This document shows, piece after piece, positions 38,601 to 49,664 of a stretch of 64,000 bases of DNA. This DNA comes from Harmonia axyridis (taxonomy: Eukaryota > Arthropoda > Insecta > Coleoptera > Coccinellidae), in the NCBI RefSeq assembly GCF_914767665.1, contig NC_059505.1, positions 22,875,506 to 22,939,505 of the forward strand, in the 5' to 3' direction. Numbering within the stretch: the stretch's first letter is position 1; each line of letters opens with the position of its first letter. Both the position numbers and the translations under genes were made by a program. Below the pieces are notes generated by a model, which saw nothing but the letters and a program-made list of their open reading frames with translations, was not told the DNA's origin and did not search any database.

Positions 38601-41600
38601 AGGTTTCATATCTCTAACCGCCTGATTGAAGATTTCGGATTGGGCGGCCGAACCTCTTATTCGATTGGAAACAAATAGGGGACTCATAATCAGGGCCATG
38701 CAGAAGGCCCATTCTAACATAGATATTTTGATGTCCCTGTAGGTTTTTTCCGACAGATGATCCGCTTCTGGAGAAAAAGCCCTCACTACTCCCAGAGTAG
38801 GAAGTGCAAACCTGATTTTGTTGAGGACCAGGGGATCCACTGGATTTCCTAGCACCTGTTCTTTCGTCAGCTAGGCCACCTTCCACTCGGTCCAACCCTC
38901 TGACAAGTGTTCCTGAGCCAAAAGTTTCAGCCTTTCCAAAATCAGATTATCATTTTCTGTCTCTGCAGATTCTTCAAGCAGTTCACCGATTTTAATAAAG
39001 TGGGTTGGTAGTGCCATCTGGAGAATAGAAAGTTAAATTAGAAAGTCTGAAAAGTTCAAGACCAAATAGTCCTTCTCAGCTAACCCTGAGAGAGTGGTAC
39101 AGATATTCAGCTGAACAGCCGATCGACTGCCTCAGTAAAACAGAGTTTTTTGGCTGCGTTTGCAGAGCCTTTCGGCTGCGTCTATGGAGCCTTTCGGCTG
39201 CGTTTGTGGAGCCTTTCGGCTGCGTTTGTGGAGCCTTCCGGCTGCGTTTGTGGAGCCCTTTCGGCTGCATGAGCAGAGCCTGTCGGCTGCATGAGCAGAG
39301 CCTTTCGGCTGCGTTTGTGGAGCCCTGTCGGCTGCATGAGCGGAGCCTTTCGGCTGCATTTGTGGAGCCTTTCGGCTGCATGAGCAGAGCTTTTCGGCTG
39401 CATTTGTGGAGCCTTTCGGCTGCTTTTGTGGAGCCTTTCGGCTGCATTTGTGGAGCCTTTCGGCTGCGTTTGCTGAGCCTTTCGGTTGCGTCTGCGGGGC
39501 CTTTCGGCTGCGTCTTCGGAGACGGACGGCTGCGGTTGCGGAGGCGATCGGCTGATCTTAGTAGAACGTAGCTTCCTACAACGAAAAAAGGGATAATTCA
39601 TAAACTTACCTTTCCAATGGGACCCCTAGGCACCGGAAAGATAATTTCACAATTCCGAACACTACACAGTGTTAAACGATCGTAATAACAACGAACGCTT
39701 TTATTTCACTTGTTCACTAGTCGAGAATCAACAGCGTACTGAAGAAACGCGGGCACTGTGGATTACAGCGCCACTCCTAGCCGGCAAAGGAGAAATGGTA
39801 CGGAGGGGAGAGTTCTCTTCTCTGGCGTAGCTTCCGCGCGTAAGAGGGGTGAGTATAGTCACATGTTCATGAAAGAAATCAGCGGGGTAATCTCCGAAAG
39901 GTCAAGCCGAAGGCACAGAGCTAAAATAATAGATATACCTTCATGGAACAAGAATCGGATCAAAATTACTATTTAACTCAAATTGTCAACATCAACTTTT
40001 TTGTTAATATAAATGAAAAGATCATTCACAAAAATAAGTTTTTAATTACAAATGTTTGATATATCCACCATTCGAGGCAATTCAAAAGACTAACAAAAAT
40101 TACCAAACATCTAGTCGGATTTTGCCCATTAGCAAACTTAACCAAGGCAAGATACGGATCTATACTCAAAATTTTAAATTTCTTCTTTACGTTTCCAGTG
40201 TATACTATATATCGACGGACAGAATCGAATTTGAAAATGAATCCGTGATCAGAGATTCGAACCGTATCATTATAAACTATTCTCGGTTCAAATTCGAAAA
40301 ATGCAAACATATGACTCAATGATAAAGCGATCTGGTTGGGGAACGAGCGCTCAAAATATAATTGATGTATTTTAGGCTGAAGGACTTAAGGTCAACGACA
40401 ATTTTTAATTATAATACCTTCTCCTTCTTCATACTTCAAATTAGGCAAAATTGTCCGTTTCTTCTTTGTCACCATGACTCATTATAATTTATTCATTTAT
40501 GAATATTTTGTTTTTTCATAGGTTATGTCCAATTTTCCAAGTTTCAAACGTTAGTGGTGAAAATCTCCAGTTACTTAAGACTTTCTTGAATCTCCTTACA
40601 ACAAAAATGGAATACAAGGAGAATGAGCCTGCAGAGTTTCAGATCGATGACACCTATTCAGTGCCGGTATAAATGATTCTTCATAGAACTGTAATTAGTA
40701 ATGATTATTGAAATTGAAAATTTCAGGGTGTAGGAACAGTGATTTCTGGAACTACACTGAAAGGTGTTATAAGACTTAATGATACCTTGATGCTCGGTCC
40801 TGATTTACTAGGACATTTCCAACCAATCTCGATTAAAAGTATACATCGAAAAAGAATGGTAGTCAAGGAAGTAAGGGCTGGACAAACTGCCAGTTTTGCT
40901 CTGAAGAAAGTAGGTAATCTTGTTATTACTGCTACAATTTTTTTATTGATCATTTTACAGATCAAAAGATCTCAAATAAGGAAAGGAATGGTTATGGTTT
41001 CTCCTACTTTGAATCCCCAAGCTTGTTGGGAATTTGAGGGTGAAATTTTAATTTTACATCATCCAACAACCATAAGTTCCAGATATCAAGCTATGGGTGA
41101 GTTTTTCAAATATTCAATTGAATATTCACTAATATTGTTAGACAAAGCGAGGCAATTAATTTTATTGTTATTTATTTCCCCTTCGACATTTATCCAAGTC
41201 CAAGTTTATACATTGTGTTATGTATGTATATGGTGGGCCAAATTGGGTACTTTTGAATGGAAACTCATATTTCTGTACTATACTGGGTGTTGGCAATGCT
41301 TGATTTTTTTCCTTAATTTTTTTATTTCAGTCCGTAAATGAACCACGTTATCCGTGGATGATCATATGTCTTCTACGCGTATGTGCGACGCGAGTTCTGA
41401 ATTGCCTCTTTTTTTTTAAAAGAGTCAGTCGTTTTCATCCCGCTTATTTTAGTCAGTCGTTTATGATACATGAACTCCATTCATTGTAATCGCGCACATT
41501 TATTTCGAAATCTCGCCAATTCCGCGTATAGATATTTTATCTTTCTTCATGACTATTACTTCAATAGTTTAAATTGTGTAATCACATTTTATGATGTGGT

Positions 41601-43521
41601 ATATAGCATCGGAAATTATTGGATTTTCGAAGAAGGATAGGATTTATTCTAAAGGATCTGGTTACTGTGGGGATATATCTTATCATCTTTAATCCTTACC
41701 TTCCTTTCAAGCCTTCCTATTTTACCTTATAAAGATCGTAAGAGTATCAGAAGACCTATATGTATAGTACCAGGTATCATACAAGTATGTGTATTTGGGT
41801 ATCAAACGGTTCTGGTTGTTTTTTTTTTGCATTCATACAGTCCACTAAATTGTCATCATTAACGAAATGTCGTTTTAATTGAACTTATTTTATTATCAAA
41901 TAAATCAAGGCTTCAACACAGGGTGTTCCAAAATTAGCTTAAAAAATAAAATAGTATAATCTACGTTGAAAAATAAGATGAAAACTTCATAAGAACCTAA
42001 GTCCAGAAGGGTTCTGCTATCGAGATACAGGATGTTGAAATGAATTCTCCGAAGATTGTATAATTTTTCCCGAAAGTCCTGAGTTTCCAGCCTCTATGGA
42101 GTGAAATACAATAAACAACTAAGGTCAAGTCATTGCCCGGTAGTACTAGGGAGAGGCACAGGTCTTGACGAAAGTTTGTCGATTCCTCCTCGATCTTGAG
42201 AGTTAGCTCTTCCAACGATTTATATCGGACTGAAGAATTTCAAGTTTGTTATTGTTTTGATCAGATGTCGTGTTTATCTCTTCACCGGAACTATTTTCCT
42301 TATCTGATTTACGTCTTTTTCAATTGTTCACGTTTTCAGATATTGAAGTTGTAGCCAATCGGCTCCCTGTATTTTCCGATTCTTTTGAAGCAACGTTGAT
42401 TGCTTCTTTTTTCTGAGATTTCATTCTCTCAGTTCTACATAATATTTGGCAATTCTCTAATTTTTCCTCGAGGTATTGTACTCTCTGTGATAACAATTTA
42501 TTATTCTGTTTCATAACGTTATTCTTATCTTCCATTTCCATCAATAATATTTCATATAATGAATTTCTACTTTGAATGTTTCATTTTCGGCCGCTGTTTC
42601 GCCCGTATCAACCACTGTATCCGACCGAGCACTCTCAATTTTTCCTTGTTTACACAAGAATCATGAAAATTTCCTTCACAATTTTGACAAAAGAGAGTCT
42701 TACATTGCTTTTTCACACAACAGTTATAATAAATTTCACCTCTAACATTATTTCTTTCGAATTCTTCACACTCCGCTTCTTCTCTGCCCACTTTATTCGG
42801 CGCCATCTTTCTACATTTATTGTAGAAGTATTGCGTTCTACAATATTGAGAATCTTCGACCCTCCCCAAGTTAGTACAGGGTCCTCGTGTTGGATAACTT
42901 GACAGTCATACGACAGCACCCCTGAACCACCTGTAGAAGTTTCATTAAATTTGGAATCTCTTCCAGCTCACCCCCACGTTTTTTGCTCTGTCTGCTGGAT
43001 TATTTTCTCTGGTTCTGGTGAAATGATCAACATGAAAATTTTAATAAAGCTTGAAATTATTATTTCACATCTAAATGCAATATCTCATTCAATTCAAATA
43101 TGTATGTAATTTTTAATTTTTTAGGAACACAAAATTTCTTGAGATAAGAGAAATAATAAAACTTTGTGTGAAATTTTCATTGTTTTCATCAATTATCTAC
43201 TTGTTACACACAAATCTTATTTAATTATATATAATTTAATTTGCAGTTCATTGTGGAAGTATAAGACAAACGGCCAGTATTGTATCTATGTCGAAAGATT
43301 GCCTTCGTACTGGTGACAAAGCATTAATTCATTTCCGATTCATAAAACACCCTGAATATGTGATGCCAGGTCAGCGTTTAGTATTTAGAGAAGGACGTAC
43401 AAAAGCAGTTGGAAATATTACAAGGATTTTTACCTCTTCCACTCCTACTCACACTGGAAATAGAAATAAGCAAAATAAACAGTTAAATAAATATAATGCT
43501 ACTGCTCAGTGCTGCAACTAA
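17689..43521 (+). CDS. GTPBP1: GTP-binding protein 1 (GTPBP1-type translational GTPase)
   Basis: EF-Tu-like GTPase; family members act in aminoacyl-tRNA delivery and mRNA turnover in the cytoplasm. Nine coding exons: 17689-17877, 24331-24511, 24781-24975, 25056-25219, 30014-30252, 40522-40666, 40727-40909, 40961-41096 and 43247-43521. Together they give 568 codons plus TAA with consistent phases. G1 is GNVDAGKS (about residues 134-141), G3 is DLAGHEKYLKTT, G4 is VVTKIDMC. Domain II starts at EFQIDDTYSVPGVGTVISGT, and domain III ends with HCGSIRQTA and QRLVFREGRTKAVG. The ATG at 17689 is chosen because a TTG two codons upstream is not a plausible start. A splice acceptor at 17662-17663 just before it implies a 5' UTR intron. 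AATAAA lies 11 bp after the stop. The C-terminal tail is shorter than in vertebrates. Introns 1, 4, 5 and 8 are packed with mobile elements. Confidence 0.97.
19785..20042 (+). pseudogene. MADF (Myb/SANT-like) domain fragment
   Basis: An 85-codon frame inside the Harbinger element. APKLFIDEIENFPVICDMTR followed by YSDKNSRRRAWEEL is the N-terminal helix-and-tryptophan pattern of MADF DNA-binding domains. The natural start is probably the ATG at 19869. It stops after about 55 residues of the domain, so it is truncated. Confidence 0.65.
20181..20890 (-). pseudogene. RTE-type reverse transcriptase scrap plus second LINE tail
   Basis: Minus strand. KVGLKSNVSKTKLI (about 20800) and, after a stop, TNQLRVMQRAMERTMLNVSL and ELKWQWAGHVARQ (20500-20330) match the C-terminal half of insect RTE-type endonuclease-reverse transcriptases. 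Immediately after it, LKFFNRLPNEFKEINNYKPF (20290-20230) looks like the tail of a different, jockey-like LINE. Both sit inside the Harbinger element. Confidence 0.7.
23640..24330. other. Intron 1 remainder, unrecognised
   Basis: No exon, reading frame of interest or repeat end recognised between the LINE relic and GTPBP1 exon 2. Confidence 0.35.
26292..28238. mobile_element. Palindromic mariner/Tc1-like element
   Basis: The ends are TACAGGGTGTCCCGTAAAG and its complement, flanked by TA. The left arm (26292 to about 27085) and right arm (about 27090-28238) are inverted copies of one element joined tail to tail; the symmetry centre is in the C-terminal coding part. The left arm lacks the middle of the gene (equivalent to about 27180-27540). 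The right arm holds the longer transposase relic. Confidence 0.82.
27130..27830 (-). pseudogene. Mariner/Tc1-superfamily transposase relic
   Basis: Minus-strand reading: KIIWSDESFC (first Asp), NLHNLHSWNIINP, KINLWTGIFNGAIFGP, LPILLEDVPLALQHDGCPA (second Asp) and, in another frame, GPPRSPDLNPMD (third acidic residue) with LKDKVYATP after it. These are the DDE/D signatures of the superfamily. Frame breaks after QHDGCPA make it inactive. Confidence 0.8.
28561..30013. other. GTPBP1 intron 4 remainder
   Basis: No gene recognised. A perfect 13-bp-stem, 6-base-loop hairpin lies at 29868-29899 (TGTTGAGACTACA with its complement). Confidence 0.35.
30820..31330. repeat. Palindromic TTTTCTCAC/GTGAGAAAA repeats
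   Basis: Two related hairpin-like units (about 30850-30990 and 31230-31325). Each begins near GTGCAAC and holds AGAAAGTCC or GAAAGTTCAACTTTTCTCAC and the complement. A related sequence with ctttccacac motifs occurs at 61550-61860. Noncoding, in GTPBP1 intron 5. Confidence 0.5.
31920..32280 (-). mobile_element. LINE 3' end fragment
   Basis: On the minus strand the segment ends in AAATAAAGTATATTATTATT, the short-repeat tail typical of insect LINE insertions seen elsewhere in this window (18140, 55730). The upstream part holds no recognisable domain. Confidence 0.4.
33344..33619. repeat. Inverted repeat with 54-bp arms
   Basis: 33344-33397 (AAAATGGAGGAAGCGCCTG at its outer end, CTCCCCCGGGCCCG at its inner end) pairs with 33566-33619. 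The loop of about 170 bp is GC-richer than the surroundings and has no gene. Confidence 0.75.
34003..34174 (+). repeat. DIRS left inverted terminal repeat
   Basis: Near-identical inverted copy of 39737-39908; both contain GGCTTGACCTTTCGGAGATT or its complement and the block CTTTGCCGGCTAGG. Confidence 0.9.
34205..34312. repeat. DIRS internal complementary region
   Basis: Complement of the outermost left end (33945-34009) fused to the complement of the outermost right end (about 39893-39928). This is the sequence expected if it bridges the two ends during formation of a circular intermediate. Confidence 0.88.
34611..36056 (-). pseudogene. DIRS tyrosine recombinase, interrupted
   Basis: The core follows an N-terminal SAM-like region (STLRTYHSAWKQWRSWCERS). 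ILLLLASGRRIHDLTLISL holds the first catalytic Arg. The second box reads GSIRSA, with Gly where many tyrosine recombinases have His. FFKHYCKN supplies a candidate Tyr. One in-frame TAG at 35070-35072 breaks the frame, which continues to 34611. The start overlaps the RNase H frame by about 480 bp. Confidence 0.85.
35576..37443 (-). pseudogene. DIRS reverse transcriptase and RNase H, interrupted
   Basis: Minus strand. VVEPSVAKTGFLSQLFLVPK and KLDLSQANFHIPV (RT fingers), TCLPFGLSSAPLIFSRI, the catalytic VIVYLDDFLLAH (YLDD), then RNase H with TDASDMGWG, INRKELFTVL and QSDNRTVVAYL. TAA at 36974-36976 and TGA at 36368-36370 are in frame. A run of ten A near 37300 shifts the frame at the N-terminus. 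No adenine methylase domain follows RNase H. Confidence 0.88.
37447..39017 (-). pseudogene. DIRS gag-like ORF, interrupted
   Basis: Starts at ATG 39017 (MALPTHFIKIGELLEESAET). In-frame stops occur at 38871-38873 and 38316-38318, and there is a frameshift in a T-run near 38110. The middle part is acidic then basic (GKRRRYSSKEQVVKRPRLD, a likely nuclear signal). The C-terminus is basic (RNRRETRGGHVGRTNKPRR), fitting nucleic-acid binding. No zinc knuckle is seen. Confidence 0.75.
39146..39555 (-). repeat. 22-bp minisatellite in the DIRS leader
   Basis: About 18 copies of a 22-bp unit (GAGCCTTTCGGCTGCGTTTG plus TG), a few one base longer, between gag and the right terminal repeat. Because 22 is not a multiple of three and the unit has no stop on the minus strand, all three minus frames stay open, giving several overlapping spurious frames rich in QPKGS and AAERL. 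Confidence 0.9.
39737..39908 (-). repeat. DIRS right inverted terminal repeat
   Basis: Inverted partner of 34003-34174. The element continues about 20 bp beyond it to CTAAAATA at 39928. Confidence 0.9.
41890..42920 (-). pseudogene. LINE ORF1 relic with PHD-like finger
   Basis: In GTPBP1 intron 8. Minus strand reads GEIYYNCCVKKQCKTLFCQN followed by CEGNFHDSC (42760-42640), the Cys/His-rich finger found in ORF1 proteins of many insect non-LTR elements. A coiled-coil stretch (NKLLSQRVQYLEEKLENCQI) follows after a frame break. A CAGGGTG end lies at about 41913. It is not a host exon. Confidence 0.6.
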
Positions 43522-45862
43522 TGGTTATTTTAATAAACTGATTATTTTTAAAAATGTTGAAAGAAAGTAATAATGAATTTTTTAACTGAGTGTAGCTCAA
43601 AACTTTTTTGGTTTGTTGAATACTTGATCAACAAATGAGAAATTTTTTGTTTTTCGTTACCTTCTAGAACATATCATGCAACAACGATTTTGTCTTTTGA
43701 ACACAAATTGATATATTTATGATGAACAGATCCTTTATTTAACATGTCCACTTTGTAATGGTTCGACTCTAATCTGTGAATATTGTAAATATTGTTCAGT
43801 AGTTCAGAAAATATTTTTTGTTATTTTATATTTTATTGGAGTTTTAAGTTTTGATGCTGAAAATTTTAACCAATAATTGACCCTAAATTTCCTCCAATTT
43901 TGAATTCAAAGTACAAATGTTTTTGTATCCTTTTAATAGAATAGTTGAACTATCCAAACCTGCAATAAATCTTTAGAATTTTACGTTTTTAAGTGCATAT
44001 ATTTCAAAGTTAACCTTGTAATATATTTTTCTTATGAGTAAAAACTGAAGTCTGTAATAATTTTTGAGCTCTTCAAAATGAGTAACATGGGCTTTGTATT
44101 TGAAGAAAACTTTGACAAAGTTACATTTGGGTAGAAGAGCCTTGTGGTCACTGATTTCCGTGTTGAACATAATAGTTTTGTTTGATCAGAAACTAACACT
44201 CCTGGTGAAGAAATACAGCAAAAGCAACAAGACTGTTTTGCAATAATACAACTCTCCAATTGTGCAGCAATGATATAAACATATGAAGGTTAGTGTTAAT
44301 GGGAGTTCTCTTATTGAATTATGATGAAGTCCACAGAAGGTAGAGGAAGCTTTGTTATCATAAAAAAAGTCTATTCAGAACAATCCAAGATAGGTCTCGA
44401 CAGAATAGATCTAATGCAAGGAATAATATATGTATATTATTTATTTAATAGGATTTTATCTCTGTTCCTCATATTAGATCAGTATGATACAGTCATTTGA
44501 ACAATTCCCTTTTCAACATCACATTGAGTGCAGAGGGAAACAAGTAGGCTTGTTTGAAATGATTTGGTCTAGATTATCTGAATTCATATTTTTATGTTAA
44601 TTACTGTTGTATTCGAGGATATAATACAACAACTATTTGAAAATTTCTAATATCAATTAGCCTCAAGCCCAAAAAAATTCTTAAATTATAAATCAATAAA
44701 TTAAAATCAACCGATTTTATCGACATTACATACATACGTTAATGAAACCAGATTTTTTGAAACAATGAAAAATATTCAAAACTGTTGGACTACAAGGAAC
44801 TTGTTGAACAGGATAAGCAAAAATGAATCGCCCAACCATATCCTCGCTGATGCGAATAATTTTTTTTTAGAATGACGTTTCTGGCCCTGCAAAATGCTCA
44901 AATGTAAGGTTTAAAGAAAATGAAATAGAGATGTGCAAAAAGTATTGATGACCGATAGTATAGGATACTCAGAAGTATCCATGTTGCAAATCTCTAAAAT
45001 GAAACTCTGTACGCTACGAGTGTCATACTGACACCAGAGATAAGGCCGATGAGGACTCTCCTCTTGTTTCTAATTCTTCATGATACGCTATATACATACA
45101 AACATTTACACTCGCAAAATGCATTTCAGACAATTCTGAACAACTTGTGCTCTCACAGCGCACATGACCTCCAATAGATGTCCGTTTTATGTCAGGCTCA
45201 ATTCCGAACGTCATGTTGAATGGACATCCATAAGTCTAGGACATGGATATGTAATTTTGTATACCCTTTGTACTACATATTATAGAATAGAATCTATTCT
45301 TTATACAATGGTTTTACAGGCACCATAAAACGTTCAAGTATATAGATTGCAAGATTTTGCTGGTTGTATTCACCTGTTCCAAAATCTTTGTTAAAATCGG
45401 TTTTAAAGGAGCTAAGTGTCCATTTTATTCGTAGGTAATAGAAACAGTATTTGTTATGAGCTGTTTGTATATTTTGATTAGAAATTTAATAATTAACTTC
45501 ACACACCACTACTTATTATTTCAAAACTTTGTTTGTGTTGCCTTTGGTATTTGAAATGAAGTAATCACTACAATCACTAATCGACTAGCCTTGCCTTTTT
45601 TGTCTTTCGAATATATGATATATGAATGTTTCTTCAGTGCTTTATCGCCTCTCTCGAATCAATGTTCAACAAGATGAAAAGATCCTTACTTATTGTTTAT
45701 TTTCACCTGTGTTTTTGATCCTCTGTTTTCTTTTATCCTATTCTCATCCTAGGCCCACCTTGTACTTTTATTTAAGTCTCACCGATCGGCCTCGGCTCAG
45801 TGAAGCGTGTATCCTTTGTTTTTTATCCTTTTTTTATTATTCGAAGTTCGATCATCCTAATA
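43522..45862. other. Intergenic, no gene recognised
   Basis: About 2.3 kb of AT-rich DNA downstream of GTPBP1. Short open frames show no domain. Confidence 0.4.
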
Positions 45863-46764
45863 ATGTCCAGCCAGCAAAGCAATAATCCCCGTCCGCTTCG
45901 AAGTAAGACAGGTGTGGCGGAGTCCCAAACGCTGGTTCATCGAATCAGTTGGACATGGTTTTGTCCAGATTGTCTATCCTCGACGGTATCGCTGGAGAAA
46001 TTGCTGAAATTAAGCAGGCACAGAAAGAGCTTTCAGATAAACTGAGCAGCTGTGTAAGAAGTGTAGAGGCACATGGCAAAATGTTGAATTAAGCAGCATG
46101 CATCATCATTGCAGCAATGCAGTGGTGAGCTCAGTGTCCTTAAAGCTTCCCATTCAGTTTTGAGGGAGGACGTCTCGGGGTTGAAGAATCAGTTGGGATC
46201 GGTTGATGTCGTGGTGTTGGAGAAAGCTAGCCTCATATTGAAGAGTGAAGTGTTGACCTTGAAAGATATCGCTGGTTCTTCCACCTCGGCAGCGGCAACT
46301 GGAGCCGATGGCTCTTCATTGTACGTTAATCCAGTCGAGTTACTGGATCTTGTTAAGCGAGCTCACAATCTCATTGTCCGAAATGTTCCTGAGTCTGTAG
46401 ATGTTACAACAGATAAAGCTTTAATTCTTGATATTCTTTCGAAGATCAGGGACGGCTCACCCTGCAATGTGATCGCGACCAGAATACTCGGTAATTTGCG
46501 ACAGGGGGCGCCCAGATTGGTTAAGGTAGAGTTTTCGAACCCGGCGGTACCTGCCAATATCCTACGTCACAGACAGGTCCTTGCTGCCTTTGAGAATTAC
46601 AGGAGGATTTCAATAGATGATGATAAGACGCCACGGCAAATTAAGCAGCTTCAGGACCTTCGCAAGGTGCTTGAAAAAAAACGTTCTTCTGGGGAGACTG
46701 ACCTGACTATTAAATACAGAAAGGGAATCCCTTCGATAATCAAAATACCGTCCTCAAAAAATTG
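45863..46764 (+). pseudogene. LINE ORF1-like relic (coiled coil plus RRM-like)
   Basis: Starts MSSQQSNNPRPLRSKTG. After frame changes near 45960 and 46090 it continues as a coiled coil (IAGEIAEIKQAQKELSDKLS, then VLREDVSGLKNQLGSV) and a domain beginning NLIVRNVPESVD with VKVEFSNPA, KTPRQIKQLQDLRKVL. This layout is that of L1-type ORF1 proteins. The C-terminal frame, 46109-46764, is intact. No ORF2 follows. Confidence 0.65.
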
Positions 46765-47578
46765 AGGTCTAACTTGATTACGTTATGCCACTCATTGAGT
46801 CATCTATCCTCGCTTGTGATCGTCAACCTGTGTTTGGTTTTCTTCCGAGTTTTCGCCTGTTGGAATCAACTAACGCATGATTTTGTTGGAGCTGCGTCGG
46901 TGAACGTGTTCAAGAATGGGTTCGACTTCTGGTGGACAAGAGTTCTTGAATAAGGTCAAATATATTTTCATATATCGGATGTTTCAGTATGTATTGTTTT
47001 TCCTGAATTGTTTTGGTGTTATTTTTTCACATTAGGTTTTATTTTGTTAACACTTTTATAGTTTTATACTCAACTCTGTATCCAATGTAATAATAATAAT
47101 GATAACCAATCAATTTCAGAGCAATTCCTCGTATTCATGTTCCAACTAAAATTGCAGAATTAATTATGGTACTGTAAGTTACTGTCGGTATGTTTGAGTT
47201 TATTAACTTTCTATATTATTGGTAGACGGGGAAGTGCAAATTTTTCAGGGATTTATTTATTTAGTTTTTACTGAGATTTGAATCGGGTCATTCTTATTTT
47301 ATTATTTTCACGTACATTTTTTATTATCATAGGTCATAAAGGTTAATTTTATTAGCATTACTATATTATTTATCCGATATATTCTTTGGAGAGCGAGCCC
47401 GTGTGCGGTCGCCCACGCCACGTGTCCACTATGATTTGTCTCATTTAGATTCAAGTAATACGACCCTAGCGGTAAGTCTTTAATTCATTCTGTAACATAT
47501 TTCCACACAATTGGAGCTGCAGTTTTGGAGATATGTGCAAAAATAAAATTTTAAATGTGTATATAGATACCATCATAC
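46765..47578. other. Intergenic, nothing recognised
   Basis: AT-rich; no gene or repeat end recognised. Confidence 0.35.
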
Positions 47579-48488
47579 ACACTGTGCCGTAAAGTATGGA
47601 GCAAATTCATTTTTAGCTAAACAGACCATTTCAAGAAATAATCCTGAAACATGTCGATTTTTTATTTCAATTTACCGTATTTCAAAATAATAATCTAATA
47701 TACAGGGTGAATTTACTTTCGAGTAATGACGTGACTGTCATTTTTTTTAAATAACACTCCCATTTTGTCTCAATTTTCCGATTACTCTAGCTGAGCCGAT
47801 TCCAAAAATGTATCACATGTTGATTCCAATTGGTACAGGGTGGACAAAAATACAATAGTTTTGTGTGTGCTCATAAAAGTAACGCGTAACATTCTTTATC
47901 AGTTAAATTAACAATATTATGAAAAATACTTATTGTCTAGCGGCAATTGGTTTGAATGTAACACCCTATAGTTTGTTACATTTTTAGACTAATAAAAATA
48001 AGCTGTTTCCAAACATGTTTGTTACTTGGGGGTCTAGCAGACAGAATATGAAAAAAATTATTTCTTATCAATTAAAAAAAAACCAGTCGTCTAGTTTTTT
48101 GTGAAATGTCATTATTTGTTTAGTAATTTATTGGTGTTCAATGACAGTTTCGTACTACAATATTTTTGGTATTCGTGAATGTTTTAATTATTGCTTAGAT
48201 TTAATTCATTATTTTTGTCTACCCTGTACCAATTGGAATCAATATGTGATACATTTTTGGAATCAGCTCAGCTAAAGTAATCGGAAAATTGAGACAAAAT
48301 GGGGTGTTCCATTTAAAAAAAAATTACGGTGACGTCATTACTCGAAAGCAATTCACCCTGTATATAAGATTATCTTTTTAAAATACGGCTAATTAAAATA
48401 AGAAATCGACGTGTTTCAGGATTATTTCTTACAATGGTCTGTTTAGCTAAAAATGAATTTGTTCCATACTTTATGGGCACAGTGTATA
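47579..48488. repeat. Foldback element, CACTGTGCCCGTAAAGTATGG-type ends
   Basis: Arms of about 400 bp (47579-47990 and 48080-48488) are inverted copies. Each arm contains ACAGGGTGAATTTACTTTCG and GGTACAGGGTGGACAAAAAT or the complement. Other members: 280-412 (solo arm) and about 59757-60396. Noncoding. Confidence 0.8.
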
Positions 48489-49664
48489 CATTATACAGCA
48501 TCACTGGATGGAGTTACTTCTAACTCATGACTGTCCAGCGTTTCTAAACTCTGAAAGCTGCTCTACAAATATCTCTAAATATCCCAAAAAAAACTCGATA
48601 TTTGTCTAATAAGTTAAGGTCTTTATGAAAAACAAATTCATGAATGGGTGAAATCAATCCCTTGATTTCACTGATTCACCTTTTGATTAAATATTTCATT
48701 CTCCCAATGTTTCTTAAACTATAACAGATCTGATCAAATGGAAATCTTGTACTTTATTGTAAAATATGAAAATTTTTTTTAGGATCATATTTTTCTCCTA
48801 TTCAGTTATTATATTCCCTACTTTAGTTTCTAGATACTTACTCAAACAAACAGCTCTAAATTGAATTGTAAGGTTTGAAGAATTAATTCAGCATCTTCAC
48901 GAATATATACTTGAATATTCAATAGGATGTTTCTAGTTGAGGCTTAGAATTTATGGAAAATGATTATGCAATAGGATTCTAGTTACCTCATGGAACATTA
49001 TATTATTTTCAAAGATTGTAGTTTAATGAATTCAACTTATTTTCTCATTCATCAAGATGGCATAAGGCATAAATAATGTAATTTATCTGCTTCTTTATTT
49101 GTTTAAACATTAAATTTTAATGAAATAGGAATAAAATTTGTTTATTCTAGTTGAGGAGAACCACTGCACAATCTGGTTGTATCTAGTTGCAAGTATATTT
49201 TGAAATAATATGAGAGATAAAAGTATGCTTATATTTTTCAATGTATTTTATAGAATGATGAAAAAATTAAAATAATTGTTTTTCAACAAGAATTGCGATA
49301 TTTTGTATTATTGAACCCTGTTCTACATATTTAATAGATGAGGATAAAATATTTTACTGGAAAATTGAAGAACAAATATGCATATTATTAGACTTTAGGT
49401 TTATGAAATTATAACAGTATTTTCATTGAAATTACTATTCAATCATGTGAATATTATAAAGTGAGATTTAAGTAATTTCACAAAATTGATGAAACCTAAA
49501 GAGAAAATAAAAACACATTGGCCAAAAAACAAAAATTCCATTAAGTTTGTAGTAGTTCTTCATTTGTATATAAAATCTCATTCGAACTTAGATATTCTCA
49601 AACTTTCTTCATGGAAAACATTTTTTATCTTACACATACATATCATGAATAACAGGGAGAAAGT
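48489..49664. other. Intergenic, nothing recognised
   Basis: AT-rich sequence downstream of the NCBP2AS2-like gene; no reading frame or repeat end worth calling. Confidence 0.4.

Larger units (their letters stand above)
33945..39928 (-). mobile_element. DIRS1-like tyrosine-recombinase retrotransposon (complete ends, dead genes)
   Basis: About 6 kb in GTPBP1 intron 5, coding on the minus strand, visibly GC-richer than its surroundings. Inverted terminal repeats of about 172 bp, 34003-34174 and 39737-39908, share TTTCGGAGATTACCCCGCTG. Between left repeat and genes lies an internal complementary region (about 34205-34312). It is the complement of the right end joined to the left end (junction CTAAAATACAACCG), the hallmark of DIRS1-type elements. 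Gene order is gag, reverse transcriptase/RNase H, tyrosine recombinase; the last two overlap in different frames. No flanking target duplication is evident, as expected for this group. Nonsense and frameshift changes in all genes make it inactive. Confidence 0.92.

Noticed and set aside
39146..39555. CRISPR-like direct repeat array
   Set aside because: The 22-bp units are contiguous with no spacers and sit inside a DIRS element; it is a minisatellite.
39076..39601. Overlapping protein frames rich in QPKGS/AAERL
   Set aside because: They are three frame readings of the 22-bp repeat, not a gene.
33945..39928. LTR retrotransposon or retrovirus-like element
   Set aside because: No integrase or protease; a tyrosine recombinase, inverted termini and an internal complementary region identify DIRS.
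45622..45885. 87-codon hydrophobic frame
   Set aside because: No start context, domain or conservation visible; it overlaps the start of the LINE ORF1 relic in another frame.
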